Of a stretch of DNA of 64,000 nt, positions 8,277 to 15,428 are shown piece after piece. The translations under genes were made by a program, and so were the position numbers. The notes below the pieces were generated by a model. That model had not been told where the DNA came from. It saw only the letters and a list, made by a program, of their open reading frames with translations, and did not search any database. The number at the start of each line of letters is the position of its first letter. The stretch's first letter is position 1. The DNA comes from S015-6 sp964479535. Lineage in GTDB: Bacteria > Desulfobacterota > DSWW01. The DNA is taken from contig CAYZMM010000035.1 in the NCBI GenBank assembly GCA_964479535.1, positions 1 to 64,000 of the forward strand, given 5' to 3'.

Positions 8277-9332
8277 TCAGCCGCCGGAGGCGATCTGCCA
8301 GCCCGTATCCGAGAGGAACCTCACATAGATACCGAAGGATTCCGCCTTGGCAGAGCTCGCGATTCCGTCGAGCCCTCTCTTGTACACGCCCTGCACGATG
8401 GCGGCCACTCGGAAGATACTGAAAGCGAGGAAAAAGCTCCAGTTCGGTATGGGGCCGTGGCCCATACGCCGGCAGTACGCGTCCACATAGTCTTCCTCGG
8501 AGGGAATCCCGAGGGCCTCGAGATCCAGACCGGCCAGGCCCAGGTTCGTGCCCGAGCCGGCCGGGAAGTGGTAGAGCATGCAGTTGTAGGCAAGGTCCGC
8601 CAGAGGGTGCCCGAGCGTGCAAAGCTCCCAGTCGAGGATGGCGACCACCCGTGGCTCGGAAGGGTGTATGACCATGTTCTCGAGGCGATAGTCGCCATGG
8701 ACGATGGTGGTGGTCTCGTCGTCCGGGATGTTGTCGTTCAGCCAACGGATCAGGTTGTCCATGCTTTCGATATCGTCCGTCTTCGAGGCCTCGTACTGCC
8801 GGGTCCAGCGGTCCACCTGTCTCGCCATGTAGTTGCCCGACTTGCCGAAGTCCTCCAGCCCCACCGCCTTCACGTCCACCTTGTGGAGCTTCACCAGGGC
8901 ATCGTTCATTGCATCGAAGACGGCCCCCCGCTCCTCCGGACGCGCGACCTCCGGCATGGAAGGGTTCCGGAAGATCCTTCCCACGGCCCGCTTCATGACA
9001 TAGAAGGCCGTGCCGATCACCGAATCGTCCTCGCACAGCAGACAGGCCTCCGGGACCGGGACGTCCGTGTCCCGAAGCGCACTGATCACTCGATATTCCC
9101 GGTCCACCGCGTGGGCGGAGGGGAGCAGCTTCCCCGGAGGCTTCTTGCGAAGGACCCACTCCCGGTCACCGGAGGTCAGCAGAAAAGTCGGATTGGACTG
9201 GCCCTGTCCGAACTGCTGGACCGTCAGAGGGCCTTCGAACCCCTCCAGGTGTTCCGCGAGGTACCCGGCAAGGGATGCCTCATCGAAAACATGGGCCGAC
9301 CTGACAGGAATGATCTCTTCTTCTGTGCTCAT
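8277..9332 (-). CDS. ACAD10/11-like phosphotransferase family protein
   Basis: This 351-residue APH-fold kinase is related to the phosphotransferase domain of ACAD10/ACAD11 proteins, which phosphorylate hydroxyacyl-CoAs during hydroxy-fatty-acid breakdown. Visible motifs are the Gly-rich loop FGQGQSNPTFLL, WVLRKKPPG (ATP-binding Lys), the catalytic loop VHGDYRLENM near residue 211 and the Mg-binding ILDWELCTLGHPLADL near 229. ATG 9332 follows GAGGAAAGACGT. Its direct neighbour downstream is a 3-hydroxyacyl-CoA dehydrogenase, which fits a hydroxyacyl-CoA role; antibiotic resistance is unlikely. A second member of the family is at 15429-16475. Confidence 0.87.
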   Translation of the reverse strand: MSTEEEIIPVRSAHVFDEASLAGYLAEHLEGFEGPLTVQQFGQGQSNPTFLLTSGDREWVLRKKPPGKLLPSAHAVDREYRVISALRDTDVPVPEACLLCEDDSVIGTAFYVMKRAVGRIFRNPSMPEVARPEERGAVFDAMNDALVKLHKVDVKAVGLEDFGKSGNYMARQVDRWTRQYEASKTDDIESMDNLIRWLNDNIPDDETTTIVHGDYRLENMVIHPSEPRVVAILDWELCTLGHPLADLAYNCMLYHFPAGSGTNLGLAGLDLEALGIPSEEDYVDAYCRRMGHGPIPNWSFFLAFSIFRVAAIVQGVYKRGLDGIASSAKAESFGIYVRFLSDTGWQIASGG

Positions 9333-9463
9333 ACGTCTTTCCTCGGCTGCGGGTTGGATTAGAGCAAGTCTAAGCGCCTGCTCCGCCCCCGTCAAGGGCA
9401 CGGGAGACCGAGCCGGCATCCCTTTCCACGGGCCCGTGCAACCGGACGCGCCCGTGGAGCGAC

Positions 9464-9490
9464 GTAACCTTTGAGGCCTCGGACCGATCA
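9464..9490 (+). promoter_or_regulatory. Possible ECF-type promoter before the Spy-like gene
   Basis: GTAACC at 9464-9469 and CGATCA at 9485-9490, spaced by 15 bases, resemble the AAC-type -35 and CG-containing -10 that many ECF sigma factors use. The gene 45 bases downstream starts a cluster that encodes an ECF sigma factor, so autoregulation is plausible. The match is weak and rests on pattern only. Confidence 0.27.
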
Positions 9491-9534
9491 CCCAACATTC
9501 GAATCGTCAACCATCTACAAGGGAGGAAGGAAGA

Positions 9535-10038
9535 ATGAAGAAGCTGCTCATCGCTACGGTGACAATGGCCGTCCTTTCCGGAACCGCCTATGCAATGGCG
9601 GGACATGGAATGCACGGAATGGGCGGGCCGGGCGCCCACTTCGGCGAGGGCCTGCTGCGGGCCCTGATCCGCCTCGACCTCACGGAGGAGCAGAAACACC
9701 AGTCCGCGCTGATCCTGTCGAAATACCGGGACGACGGCACGGAGCTGCGCGAGGACCTTCGGCGGGCCATGGACGCACTCCGGACCGCTGTGGAGGCCGA
9801 GCCACTGGATGAGCGGGCCGTTCGAGCAGCCTTCAGCGGGGTAGCCGCTGCAGGCGAGGAGATGGCTGTACACGGGGCCAAGCTTGTTGCAGAATTGAAG
9901 GGAATCCTGACGCCGGAGCAGAAGGCCTCCCTGGAAGAGAACAAAGCCTCGCGGCACCAGAAGCGCAGACACCGGATGGAAAATCGGAGGTCCTTCCTGG
10001 ACGAATGGATCGAGACGCACGCACAACCGTCCCCGTAG
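9535..10038 (+). CDS. Spy/CpxP-like periplasmic protein
   Basis: A 167-residue protein with a clear Sec signal (MKKLLIATVTMAVLSGTAYA) and a Gly/His/Met-rich start of the mature part (GHGMHGMGGPG) that could bind metal. It carries two LTxxQ-type motifs, LDLTEEQK near residue 43 and ILTPEQKA near 123, typical of the Spy/CpxP/Metal_resist superfamily of all-helical envelope chaperones and metal sensors. The C-terminus is basic. ATG 9535 follows GGGAGGAAGGAAGA. It heads a cluster with an ECF sigma factor, a one-TM protein and a membrane-anchored relative. A strong hairpin separates it from the sigma gene. Confidence 0.82.
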   Translation: MKKLLIATVTMAVLSGTAYAMAGHGMHGMGGPGAHFGEGLLRALIRLDLTEEQKHQSALILSKYRDDGTELREDLRRAMDALRTAVEAEPLDERAVRAAFSGVAAAGEEMAVHGAKLVAELKGILTPEQKASLEENKASRHQKRRHRMENRRSFLDEWIETHAQPSP

Positions 10039-10054
10039 CCCATTGCATTCTCGG

Positions 10055-10084
10055 AGCGGCCCGGCAGGCGACGGCCGGGCCGCT
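10055..10084. terminator. Perfect 11-bp stem hairpin (attenuator or partial terminator)
   Basis: AGCGGCCCGGC (10055-10065) and GCCGGGCCGCT (10074-10084) are exact reverse complements around an 8-base loop. No T-run follows, so it is not a classical intrinsic terminator. It lies between the Spy-like gene and the sigma gene and could stabilise the upstream message or lower downstream expression. Confidence 0.5.
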
Positions 10085-10119
10085 GTCTACGGTGCCTCTG
10101 GACCCTGGAGCCCTTCACT

Positions 10120-10716
10120 GTGATGGACGAAGTGCAAAACGAAGGCAGCGACGCACAGGTCATCCGACAGGTACTCGACGGAAATGTCAACGCCTTTGAA
10201 ACCCTCATGGAGCGATACCAGGGCTATGTGGCTGCCATCGCCGCTAAAAACGTTCCACGGGACCGAATCGAGGAGATCGCGCAAGAGACCTTTCTGCGGG
10301 CCTACCGGTCCCTCGAAACGTTCCGGGGGAAGACGCACTTCAAGCACTGGCTCGCCACCATCGCCGTGCGTTGTTGCCAGGATTTCTGGCGTCAACACTA
10401 CAGACGGTCGGAAAGGGCGATCGGCTCGATTTCGGAGGAAGAGTCGGATTGGATCCAGGGCCTCCTCGTGGATGGATCCGCCCATGCAGCTTCCGACCCG
10501 TCACGGAACCCGGAGGCCCTCAGGGTTCTCCGCTGGGCCATGGAGGGCCTGTCCGCCGAGGACAGGGCGGTCCTCACACTGGTTCATCTCGAAGAGTACA
10601 CGACCGCAGAGGCGGCAAGACTCTTGCGTTGGAGCGTTGCCAAGGTAAAGATTCGCGCTCATCGAGCCCGCAAGAAGCTTCGGAAAACCCTCGAAGAGGT
10701 CCTTCCGGACCGATAG
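10120..10716 (+). CDS. ECF-family RNA polymerase sigma factor
   Basis: The 198-residue product has only sigma regions 2 and 4. Region 2 includes ALxxRY-like FETLMERYQGYV, DRIEEIAQETFLRAYRSLETFRG and FKHWLATIAVRCCQDFWRQ. Region 4 includes LSAEDRAVLTLVHLEEYTTAEAARLL and VAKVKIRAHRARKKLRK, the recognition helix. The start is GTG 10120 or the adjacent ATG 10123; only a weak GGAG precedes them. The next gene begins 11 bases after the stop and encodes a one-TM protein that is probably its anti-sigma factor. Neighbouring Spy/CnrX-like proteins suggest an envelope or metal stimulus. I do not recognise the ECF subgroup. Confidence 0.9.
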   Translation: MMDEVQNEGSDAQVIRQVLDGNVNAFETLMERYQGYVAAIAAKNVPRDRIEEIAQETFLRAYRSLETFRGKTHFKHWLATIAVRCCQDFWRQHYRRSERAIGSISEEESDWIQGLLVDGSAHAASDPSRNPEALRVLRWAMEGLSAEDRAVLTLVHLEEYTTAEAARLLRWSVAKVKIRAHRARKKLRKTLEEVLPDR

Positions 10717-10727
10717 GGGGCACAGGC

Positions 10728-11063
10728 ATGGAAGAGAAGAAAGAGCAGCTCGACAGAATCGAGAAGGTCCTCGCAAAGGCGCACAGAGAGCAACCCGTGC
10801 CGGAGCTTTCGCCGGCGTGGCGGGAGGGCGTGATGCGCCGCGTCCGACGCTTACACGCGGAAACGGTTGAAAAGCAGGCGAGCCTGCCCTTGGCCCTGGT
10901 ATTCCGGAGGATGATCCTTCCCTGTGCCACGGCAACCGGACTCGTCGCCGTGGCCCTGCTGGTCTATCTGCTCACGGCCGTCCCGGGGATGGAACAGGAC
11001 CTCTTCGCCATGCTCACCCATGATCCTTCCGGTCTGCTCACCACCGAGGCGCTGGGGTTATAG
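10728..11063 (+). CDS. Probable anti-sigma factor, one TM segment
   Basis: The product is 111 residues: a charged cytoplasmic N-terminus (MEEKKEQLDRIEKVLAKAHR, then LSPAWREGVMRRVRRLHAE), one hydrophobic helix near residues 65-88 (CATATGLVAVALLVYLLTAV) and a short outer tail. This layout, directly behind an ECF sigma gene, fits a small membrane anti-sigma factor such as CnrY or RsiW-like proteins, but no zinc-binding HxxxCxxC motif is present. The assignment rests on position and topology. ATG 10728 follows a GGGGG-rich site, and 18 bases separate its stop from the next start, consistent with one transcript. Confidence 0.6.
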   Translation: MEEKKEQLDRIEKVLAKAHREQPVPELSPAWREGVMRRVRRLHAETVEKQASLPLALVFRRMILPCATATGLVAVALLVYLLTAVPGMEQDLFAMLTHDPSGLLTTEALGL

Positions 11064-11081
11064 AGAAACGAGGGGAACGTC

Positions 11082-11549
11082 ATGGCAAAATGGAAGATAT
11101 GGGTCGGACTCCTGGTACTCTTCGTCTCCGGGGTGCTCATCGGCAGCATCGGCACGCGGATGTATGTGCGGCACCAGATCACCGGCGTCTTCTCCAGAGA
11201 ACGCCCCGCCGTCCGGAACCTGTTCATGCGCCGCCTCACCCGGGAACTGGATCTCACCAGGGAGCAGAGGCAGGAAGTCGAACAGATCGCGAGCCGTGCC
11301 GCCGAGAAGTTTCACAAGATTCACACGCGACACAGGAGTGAGGTGCAGACCGTCTTCGATGAGTCCGCAGAGGAGATAAAGAAGCACCTCTCGCCGGCAC
11401 AGCAGGAACGGTTCGATGAGTTCCGGACGAGGATGAAGGAGCGGCACGAGAGATGGAAACACCGCCGCCACCGCGACCGCCGCGGCCACCACCGCGGCCC
11501 CCCACCGGGCATGATGGAGCCGCCGCCTCCGGGGCCGCCGCTCGAGTAG
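11082..11549 (+). CDS. Membrane-anchored Spy/CnrX-like sensor or chaperone
   Basis: A 155-residue protein with an uncleaved N-terminal anchor (WKIWVGLLVLFVSGVLIG) and a helical periplasmic domain that carries LDLTREQRQEVEQI near residue 58 and a second HLSPAQQERFDEFR near 105, the paired LTxxQ-like motifs of the Metal_resist/Spy/CnrX superfamily. The tail is strongly basic with many His residues (HERWKHRRHRDRRGHHRG) and then Pro-rich. In CnrYXH-type systems such a protein senses metal and controls the anti-sigma factor. Gene order here (sigma, one-TM protein, this gene) suits that role, but the inducing signal is unknown. Confidence 0.77.
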   Translation: MAKWKIWVGLLVLFVSGVLIGSIGTRMYVRHQITGVFSRERPAVRNLFMRRLTRELDLTREQRQEVEQIASRAAEKFHKIHTRHRSEVQTVFDESAEEIKKHLSPAQQERFDEFRTRMKERHERWKHRRHRDRRGHHRGPPPGMMEPPPPGPPLE

Positions 11550-11701
11550 TGGCACATGAGCACCCCGGAATCGACGGCCGCCTTCGGCACCTCCCTGTCG
11601 TTCCGTCCCTGCGGATTGACACCGAAGATTTGGAATGCGCATACTCATAGGGCGTCCCTGCGTCGGGGTTTGGACGAACAGCGCGGAAAGGAGGCTCGGC
11701 A

Positions 11702-12550
11702 ATGAAGATTCTGGGAATGACCGGGAGCTACCGGAGGAACGGGAACTCCGACATCCTGCTGAAGGAAGCCCTGATGGGGGCCGAGGAGGCGGGCGCAGAA
11801 GTGGAGATGATTCGGCTGACAGACTATGCGATTCAGGCCTGTCAGGGATTCGGGCTCTGCCTCTTTCGTGCCGAAGGCTGCCACATCGAGGACGGCGTGA
11901 AGGAGATCTGGGCCAAGATCGGCGAGTCGGAGGCGGTGCTCCTGAGTGTCCCGTGCTATTTCCTGGAATCGACCGCCATCCTGAAGCAGCTCCTGGACCG
12001 CGGCTGGGTGCTGGCCCATCGGGGCACGTTTCGAGGCAAGTACGCGTCGGTGCTCGTCCCCTACGCGACCCGGGGATGGATCCCCTATGCGATGCTGCAG
12101 CCGAACATCTTCTTCGGCATCCTCGGGATCCACGTCATTCACCGGGCCGCCTTCAACGTCCAGGGGCTGGGAGAAGCGGTCCACGACGAGCCGGGGATCG
12201 AGAAGGCCCACCGCATCGGCGGGGAACTGGTGCAGGCCGTCCGTGACCAGGACCCGACCTATCGATCGGAACCGGGCATCTGCCCGATCTGCCAGGACCG
12301 GAACATCCGGATCCTCCAGAACCGGGAGGCGGTCGAGTGCCCGACCTGCGGGGTCCGCGGTTCCCTCACGATCCAGAACGGAAAGATCGACGTCTCTTTC
12401 GACCCGAAGGCCCTGGCGGAATACCGATTCGACCCGGAGGTGGGTTACAACCATTTCACCTACCACATCAAGCCCTCGAAGGACTACTTCCTGCGGACCC
12501 GGGAAGAACGTAAGGCCCGCGTCAAGAAATACAAGAGCTATCTTGCATAG
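11702..12550 (+). CDS. Flavodoxin-fold reductase fused to a zinc ribbon
   Basis: The 282-residue product has an N-terminal NADPH-dependent FMN-reductase fold: MTGSYRRNGNSDILLKEAL (phosphate loop) at residues 6-24 and SVPCYFLESTAILKQLLDRG near 82-101. A Cys cluster (ACQGFGLCLF...GC) near residues 48-60 occupies the place where iron-sulfur flavoproteins bind a cluster. At residues ~198-222 there is CPICQDRN...CPTCGVRG, a four-Cys rubredoxin/zinc-ribbon knuckle pair, followed by a ~60-residue basic tail. The start ATG follows GGAAAGGAGG. The next gene (119 aa) begins 13 bases after the stop. The added metal site is unusual and may mediate electron transfer or partner binding. Confidence 0.75.
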   Translation: MKILGMTGSYRRNGNSDILLKEALMGAEEAGAEVEMIRLTDYAIQACQGFGLCLFRAEGCHIEDGVKEIWAKIGESEAVLLSVPCYFLESTAILKQLLDRGWVLAHRGTFRGKYASVLVPYATRGWIPYAMLQPNIFFGILGIHVIHRAAFNVQGLGEAVHDEPGIEKAHRIGGELVQAVRDQDPTYRSEPGICPICQDRNIRILQNREAVECPTCGVRGSLTIQNGKIDVSFDPKALAEYRFDPEVGYNHFTYHIKPSKDYFLRTREERKARVKKYKSYLA

Positions 12551-12563
12551 GGGGGACGATCCC

Positions 12564-12923
12564 ATGGGAGCATACACCGCCCGCCTTCGCTACTACCCGG
12601 GCGACCCTCTCGAAGAGATTCGGCAGGAGGATCTGGACCGTATCGCCGAGGCAAGCGGCGTCACGGCCTCTCTCGAGCGGATCGACAACCGGGTGCTCCA
12701 AGATGGGTTGATGCAGGAGGAAACCCTGGACAAGACCATCGAGGAGATGACCCAGGAGGTGATCACGGTTGCCTCGGACAACGAGGAAGCCTTGCGGCGG
12801 GCCATCACGGCCCTCTACCTGAAATATCGTTCTCCAAGAACACCTTACAGCTTCTGGGGCAGCAGCCGCGAGGGTGAGCGGATCGCCAAGGAGGTGGCCG
12901 AGGAGACGGGGGGCGGATGGTAG
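12564..12923 (+). CDS. Conserved-looking hypothetical protein, 119 aa
   Basis: I do not recognise this protein. It is soluble, acidic and mostly helical, with DLDRIAEASGVTASLERIDN and a helix-rich middle (ETLDKTIEEMTQEVITVASD), ending RIAKEVAEETGGGW. No Cys cluster, signal or membrane segment is visible. ATG 12564 follows AGGGGGGACGATCC, 13 bases after the flavodoxin-zinc-ribbon gene, so the pair is probably one transcript and this may be its partner. Codon use resembles its neighbours. Confidence 0.6.
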   Translation: MGAYTARLRYYPGDPLEEIRQEDLDRIAEASGVTASLERIDNRVLQDGLMQEETLDKTIEEMTQEVITVASDNEEALRRAITALYLKYRSPRTPYSFWGSSREGERIAKEVAEETGGGW

Positions 12924-12946
12924 GTCCGGACGACGAAGAAAGCACT

Positions 12947-12975
12947 TTCCGCAATTGTTTAATATGTGTTAGAAT
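12947..12975 (+). promoter_or_regulatory. Candidate promoter for the MopE-repeat gene
   Basis: A locally AT-rich stretch carries TAGAAT (12970-12975) as a good -10, with TTCCGC (12947-12952) as a poor -35 at a 17-base spacing. It lies about 100 bases before the MopE-repeat gene. The -35 match is weak. Confidence 0.33.
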
Positions 12976-13079
12976 ACTTTTACATCGCAATCGATGGGAT
13001 CCAGGCCGGTGTCCCCTCGCCGGTCGCCCCTGCCTGAGGGCTCGGATCGTCGAGCCGGCAAGACCAGGAGGTAGGCATC

Positions 13080-14402
13080 ATGTTGACGCGCAAGACACTC
13101 GCCGTCTGGACGGGAATCATCCTGTTGTCCTCCGGCTTCCTCATGGGGCAGGAGCCCACCTGGGCCCCTTCCGAGGTGATCTACTGTGAGGACATCGACG
13201 GGGACGGGTACGGCGTCCGGCCGGCTGTTCTCTGCCCTTTCCTCGTTCTTCTCGACTGCAACGACCTGGACCCGATGGTCAACCCAAGGGCCGTGGAGGT
13301 CTGCAACGGGATCGATGACAACTGCGACGGCTTGATCGACGTGATCGACGACGATGAGGACGGCTACTTCTCCGGCGAGCCGCCCTGCGCGGGGAACGAC
13401 TGCAACGACAGCGATCCGAGCGTGCATCCGGGTGCGTTGGAGAGGTGCAACGGTCTGGACGACGACTGCGACACGGTCGTTCCGGTGGACGAGACCGACG
13501 TGGATGGAGACAGCTACGTGGAATGCAGTGCGTGGTCAGGAAGCATTCCCGGCATCCTGGGCGGGGGCGATTGCGACGAAACGGACCCGGCTCGGAATCC
13601 GGGTGTGGTCGAAGCTCCGAATGGGGCACCGATCTGTCTCGACGGTCTGGACAACGACTGCGACGGCCTGGTCGATGTGGACGACAATCAGTGCCAGCAG
13701 TGCACCCAGCCGACGGACTGCGATGACGGCAATCCGTGCACCGACGACGACTGCGTCGCCTACGGCTGCACCCACACGGGCAACACCCTTCCGTGCGACG
13801 ATGCGGATGCCTGCACGACGAACGACACGTGCTCGGGAGGGGTCTGCATAGGCGGACCCCCTCTGGACGGCGACACGGACGGCTACATAAGCGATGCATG
13901 TCCCGGCGGGGACGACTGTCTCGATTCCGATCCGAACGTCAACCCGGGAACCACCGAGGGACCGCCGGGGGATCCAAACTGCTCGGACGGTCTGGACAAC
14001 GACTGCGACGGCCTGACAGACGATGCCGAGGACCTGGACTGCGTCGCAGACCCTTGCACGTTGCCGTCAGACTGTGACGACGGCAACCCCTGCACCGACG
14101 ACGACTGCGTCAACTCACATTGTTCCTATTCCAGCAATACGGCCTCTTGCGACGACGGGGACCCCTGCACGACCAATGACACGTGCTTCGACGGTTCCTG
14201 TGTGGGAGGGCCCGCTCTGGACGGCGACACGGACGGCTACATAAGCGATGCATGTCCCGGCGGGAACGACTGCCTCGATTCCGACCCGAACGTCAACCCG
14301 GGGGAGATCGAAGGACCGCTCGGGGACCCCACCTGCTCCGACGCCCTGGACAACGACTGCGACGGGCTGACGGACAGCGCCGAGGACCCCGGTTGCGCGT
14401 GA
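13080..14402 (+). CDS. Secreted MopE-repeat putative metal-binding protein
   Basis: The 440-residue product has an N-terminal signal (TLAVWTGIILLSSGFLMGQ) and five MopE-type units: a Ca-loop-like DxDGDGY/DGDTDGY, then DCNDxDPxVNPG, then a Glu-containing segment, then NGxDDNCDGL. Such units (Pfam putative metal-binding motif, named for Methylococcus MopE) are common in surface proteins of deltaproteobacteria and probably bind calcium. Between units are Cys-rich segments of the form TDCDDGNPCTDDDC and DACTTNDTC. Units 4 and 5 are a near-exact duplication with a 354-bp (118-residue) period. The Asp/Asn/Cys richness gives unusual codon use. No membrane anchor or sorting tail follows, so it may be released or associate with the surface. 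Confidence 0.85.
   Translation: MLTRKTLAVWTGIILLSSGFLMGQEPTWAPSEVIYCEDIDGDGYGVRPAVLCPFLVLLDCNDLDPMVNPRAVEVCNGIDDNCDGLIDVIDDDEDGYFSGEPPCAGNDCNDSDPSVHPGALERCNGLDDDCDTVVPVDETDVDGDSYVECSAWSGSIPGILGGGDCDETDPARNPGVVEAPNGAPICLDGLDNDCDGLVDVDDNQCQQCTQPTDCDDGNPCTDDDCVAYGCTHTGNTLPCDDADACTTNDTCSGGVCIGGPPLDGDTDGYISDACPGGDDCLDSDPNVNPGTTEGPPGDPNCSDGLDNDCDGLTDDAEDLDCVADPCTLPSDCDDGNPCTDDDCVNSHCSYSSNTASCDDGDPCTTNDTCFDGSCVGGPALDGDTDGYISDACPGGNDCLDSDPNVNPGEIEGPLGDPTCSDALDNDCDGLTDSAEDPGCA
13690..14397 (+). repeat. Two-unit tandem duplication inside the MopE-repeat gene (354-bp period)
   Basis: The segment from about 13690 to 14043 recurs from about 14044 to 14397. The best-conserved part is at 13861-13943 versus 14215-14297, where CTCTGGACGGCGACACGGAC and the following ~60 bases are almost identical at DNA level. 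The near identity, including third codon positions, points to a recent in-frame duplication. Confidence 0.75.
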
Positions 14403-14433
14403 TGACCTCCGGCGGGCAGTCTTGGACGGCGGG

Positions 14434-15246
14434 CTAAAGGTTCTTTCGTGCTGTCACCCAATCCGGGTTGTTGCATATCTCGCAGTCCGCGTCCTGCCCG
14501 AAGAACGCCTCCTCGGCTTCTTCGTGACCGAGCAGTACCGCGCAGAACCAGGCCGTAACATACCCTCGCATCATCCCCGCATCACCCAGAGGTGTGAAAT
14601 GAGTGGCGCCCTGGGCGATTCCATAGACTGTCGGAACCAGGGCACGGTCGAAGGTGGACGCAGTGACCCATGGCGCGGGAACGAAGGAGTCATCGGACCC
14701 TGCAACCAGAAACATGGGTCCCTGCAGCTCCCGCACTCTCCCCGGAATCGGTTCGATCGGGGCGGTGCAGGTGACCCTGGGGTCGGTCCCGGCATTGATC
14801 GTGCCGCCGCCTCCCTGGGAATGACCGGTAGCGCCCACGTTGTCCGTGTCGATCTTGTTGAAGAAGATGCTCTCTTCCCGGGAGTTCTCCTCGAAGAGCC
14901 AATCCACCCCCTCGAGCATCTCCTCTCCCGTGCCGGTCATTGTGCTTGTTGAGGCGATTACGACGAATCCGTAGGAGGCGAGGTGATCCAGCAAGCCCTG
15001 ATAAAAGGCCGGAATCGCGAACGTGCCGTTTCCCCAGGTGATGATTGGGTGCTCACCGTCCTGCATAGCCGACGGGTAGAAGAGCACGTACCCGGGAATG
15101 GAGGCGCGGCTCGTGTCGTTGGGGCCTCTGGCCGCATACTGCATCTCGATGGTCTTCTTGGTCGACTCCTCCTCCGGAGGGTCGGATCCGCCACAGGAAA
15201 CGATCGCGATCGCCAGACACGCTGCAGTCAAGATGCTCTTCCTCAT
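14434..15246 (-). CDS. Polyester-hydrolase/cutinase-like alpha/beta-hydrolase lipoprotein
   Basis: A 270-residue protein with a lipoprotein signal (CLAIAIVSCGGS; lipidated Cys at ~residue 18) followed by an alpha/beta-hydrolase domain. The nucleophile elbow is GHSQGGGGTI, close to the GxSMGGGG elbow of bacterial cutinases and PET hydrolases. A downstream Asp candidate is in AGSDDSFVP and the His in GATHFTPLG, in the family order. CEICNNPDW near the C-terminus may form the disulfide seen in that group. It is full length for these enzymes (~260-290 aa). ATG 15246 with GGGAG before it is preferred over one 21 bases upstream. Dienelactone-hydrolase-like esterases are the alternative assignment. 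Confidence 0.72.
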   Translation of the reverse strand: MRKSILTAACLAIAIVSCGGSDPPEEESTKKTIEMQYAARGPNDTSRASIPGYVLFYPSAMQDGEHPIITWGNGTFAIPAFYQGLLDHLASYGFVVIASTSTMTGTGEEMLEGVDWLFEENSREESIFFNKIDTDNVGATGHSQGGGGTINAGTDPRVTCTAPIEPIPGRVRELQGPMFLVAGSDDSFVPAPWVTASTFDRALVPTVYGIAQGATHFTPLGDAGMMRGYVTAWFCAVLLGHEEAEEAFFGQDADCEICNNPDWVTARKNL

Positions 15247-15428
15247 ATTCCTATCTCCCGGCACCACGGGCCTCTACGGGGGTCGTCGGTCGTTCTTGGT
15301 CCGGCTTGTTAAATGTATTTAGAGGAACTTTCCGCAGCATTGGTTCCACGGCCTCATTTGTCAACCTTCTCCGGCCGTGCTATAACCGCATTCACCCACC
15401 CCGCCGCAAAACGTTCGGAGCAGACGTC

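Noticed and set aside
8277..9332. Aminoglycoside resistance gene
   Set aside because: The APH fold is present, but neighbours and the ACAD10/11-like sequence point to lipid metabolism.
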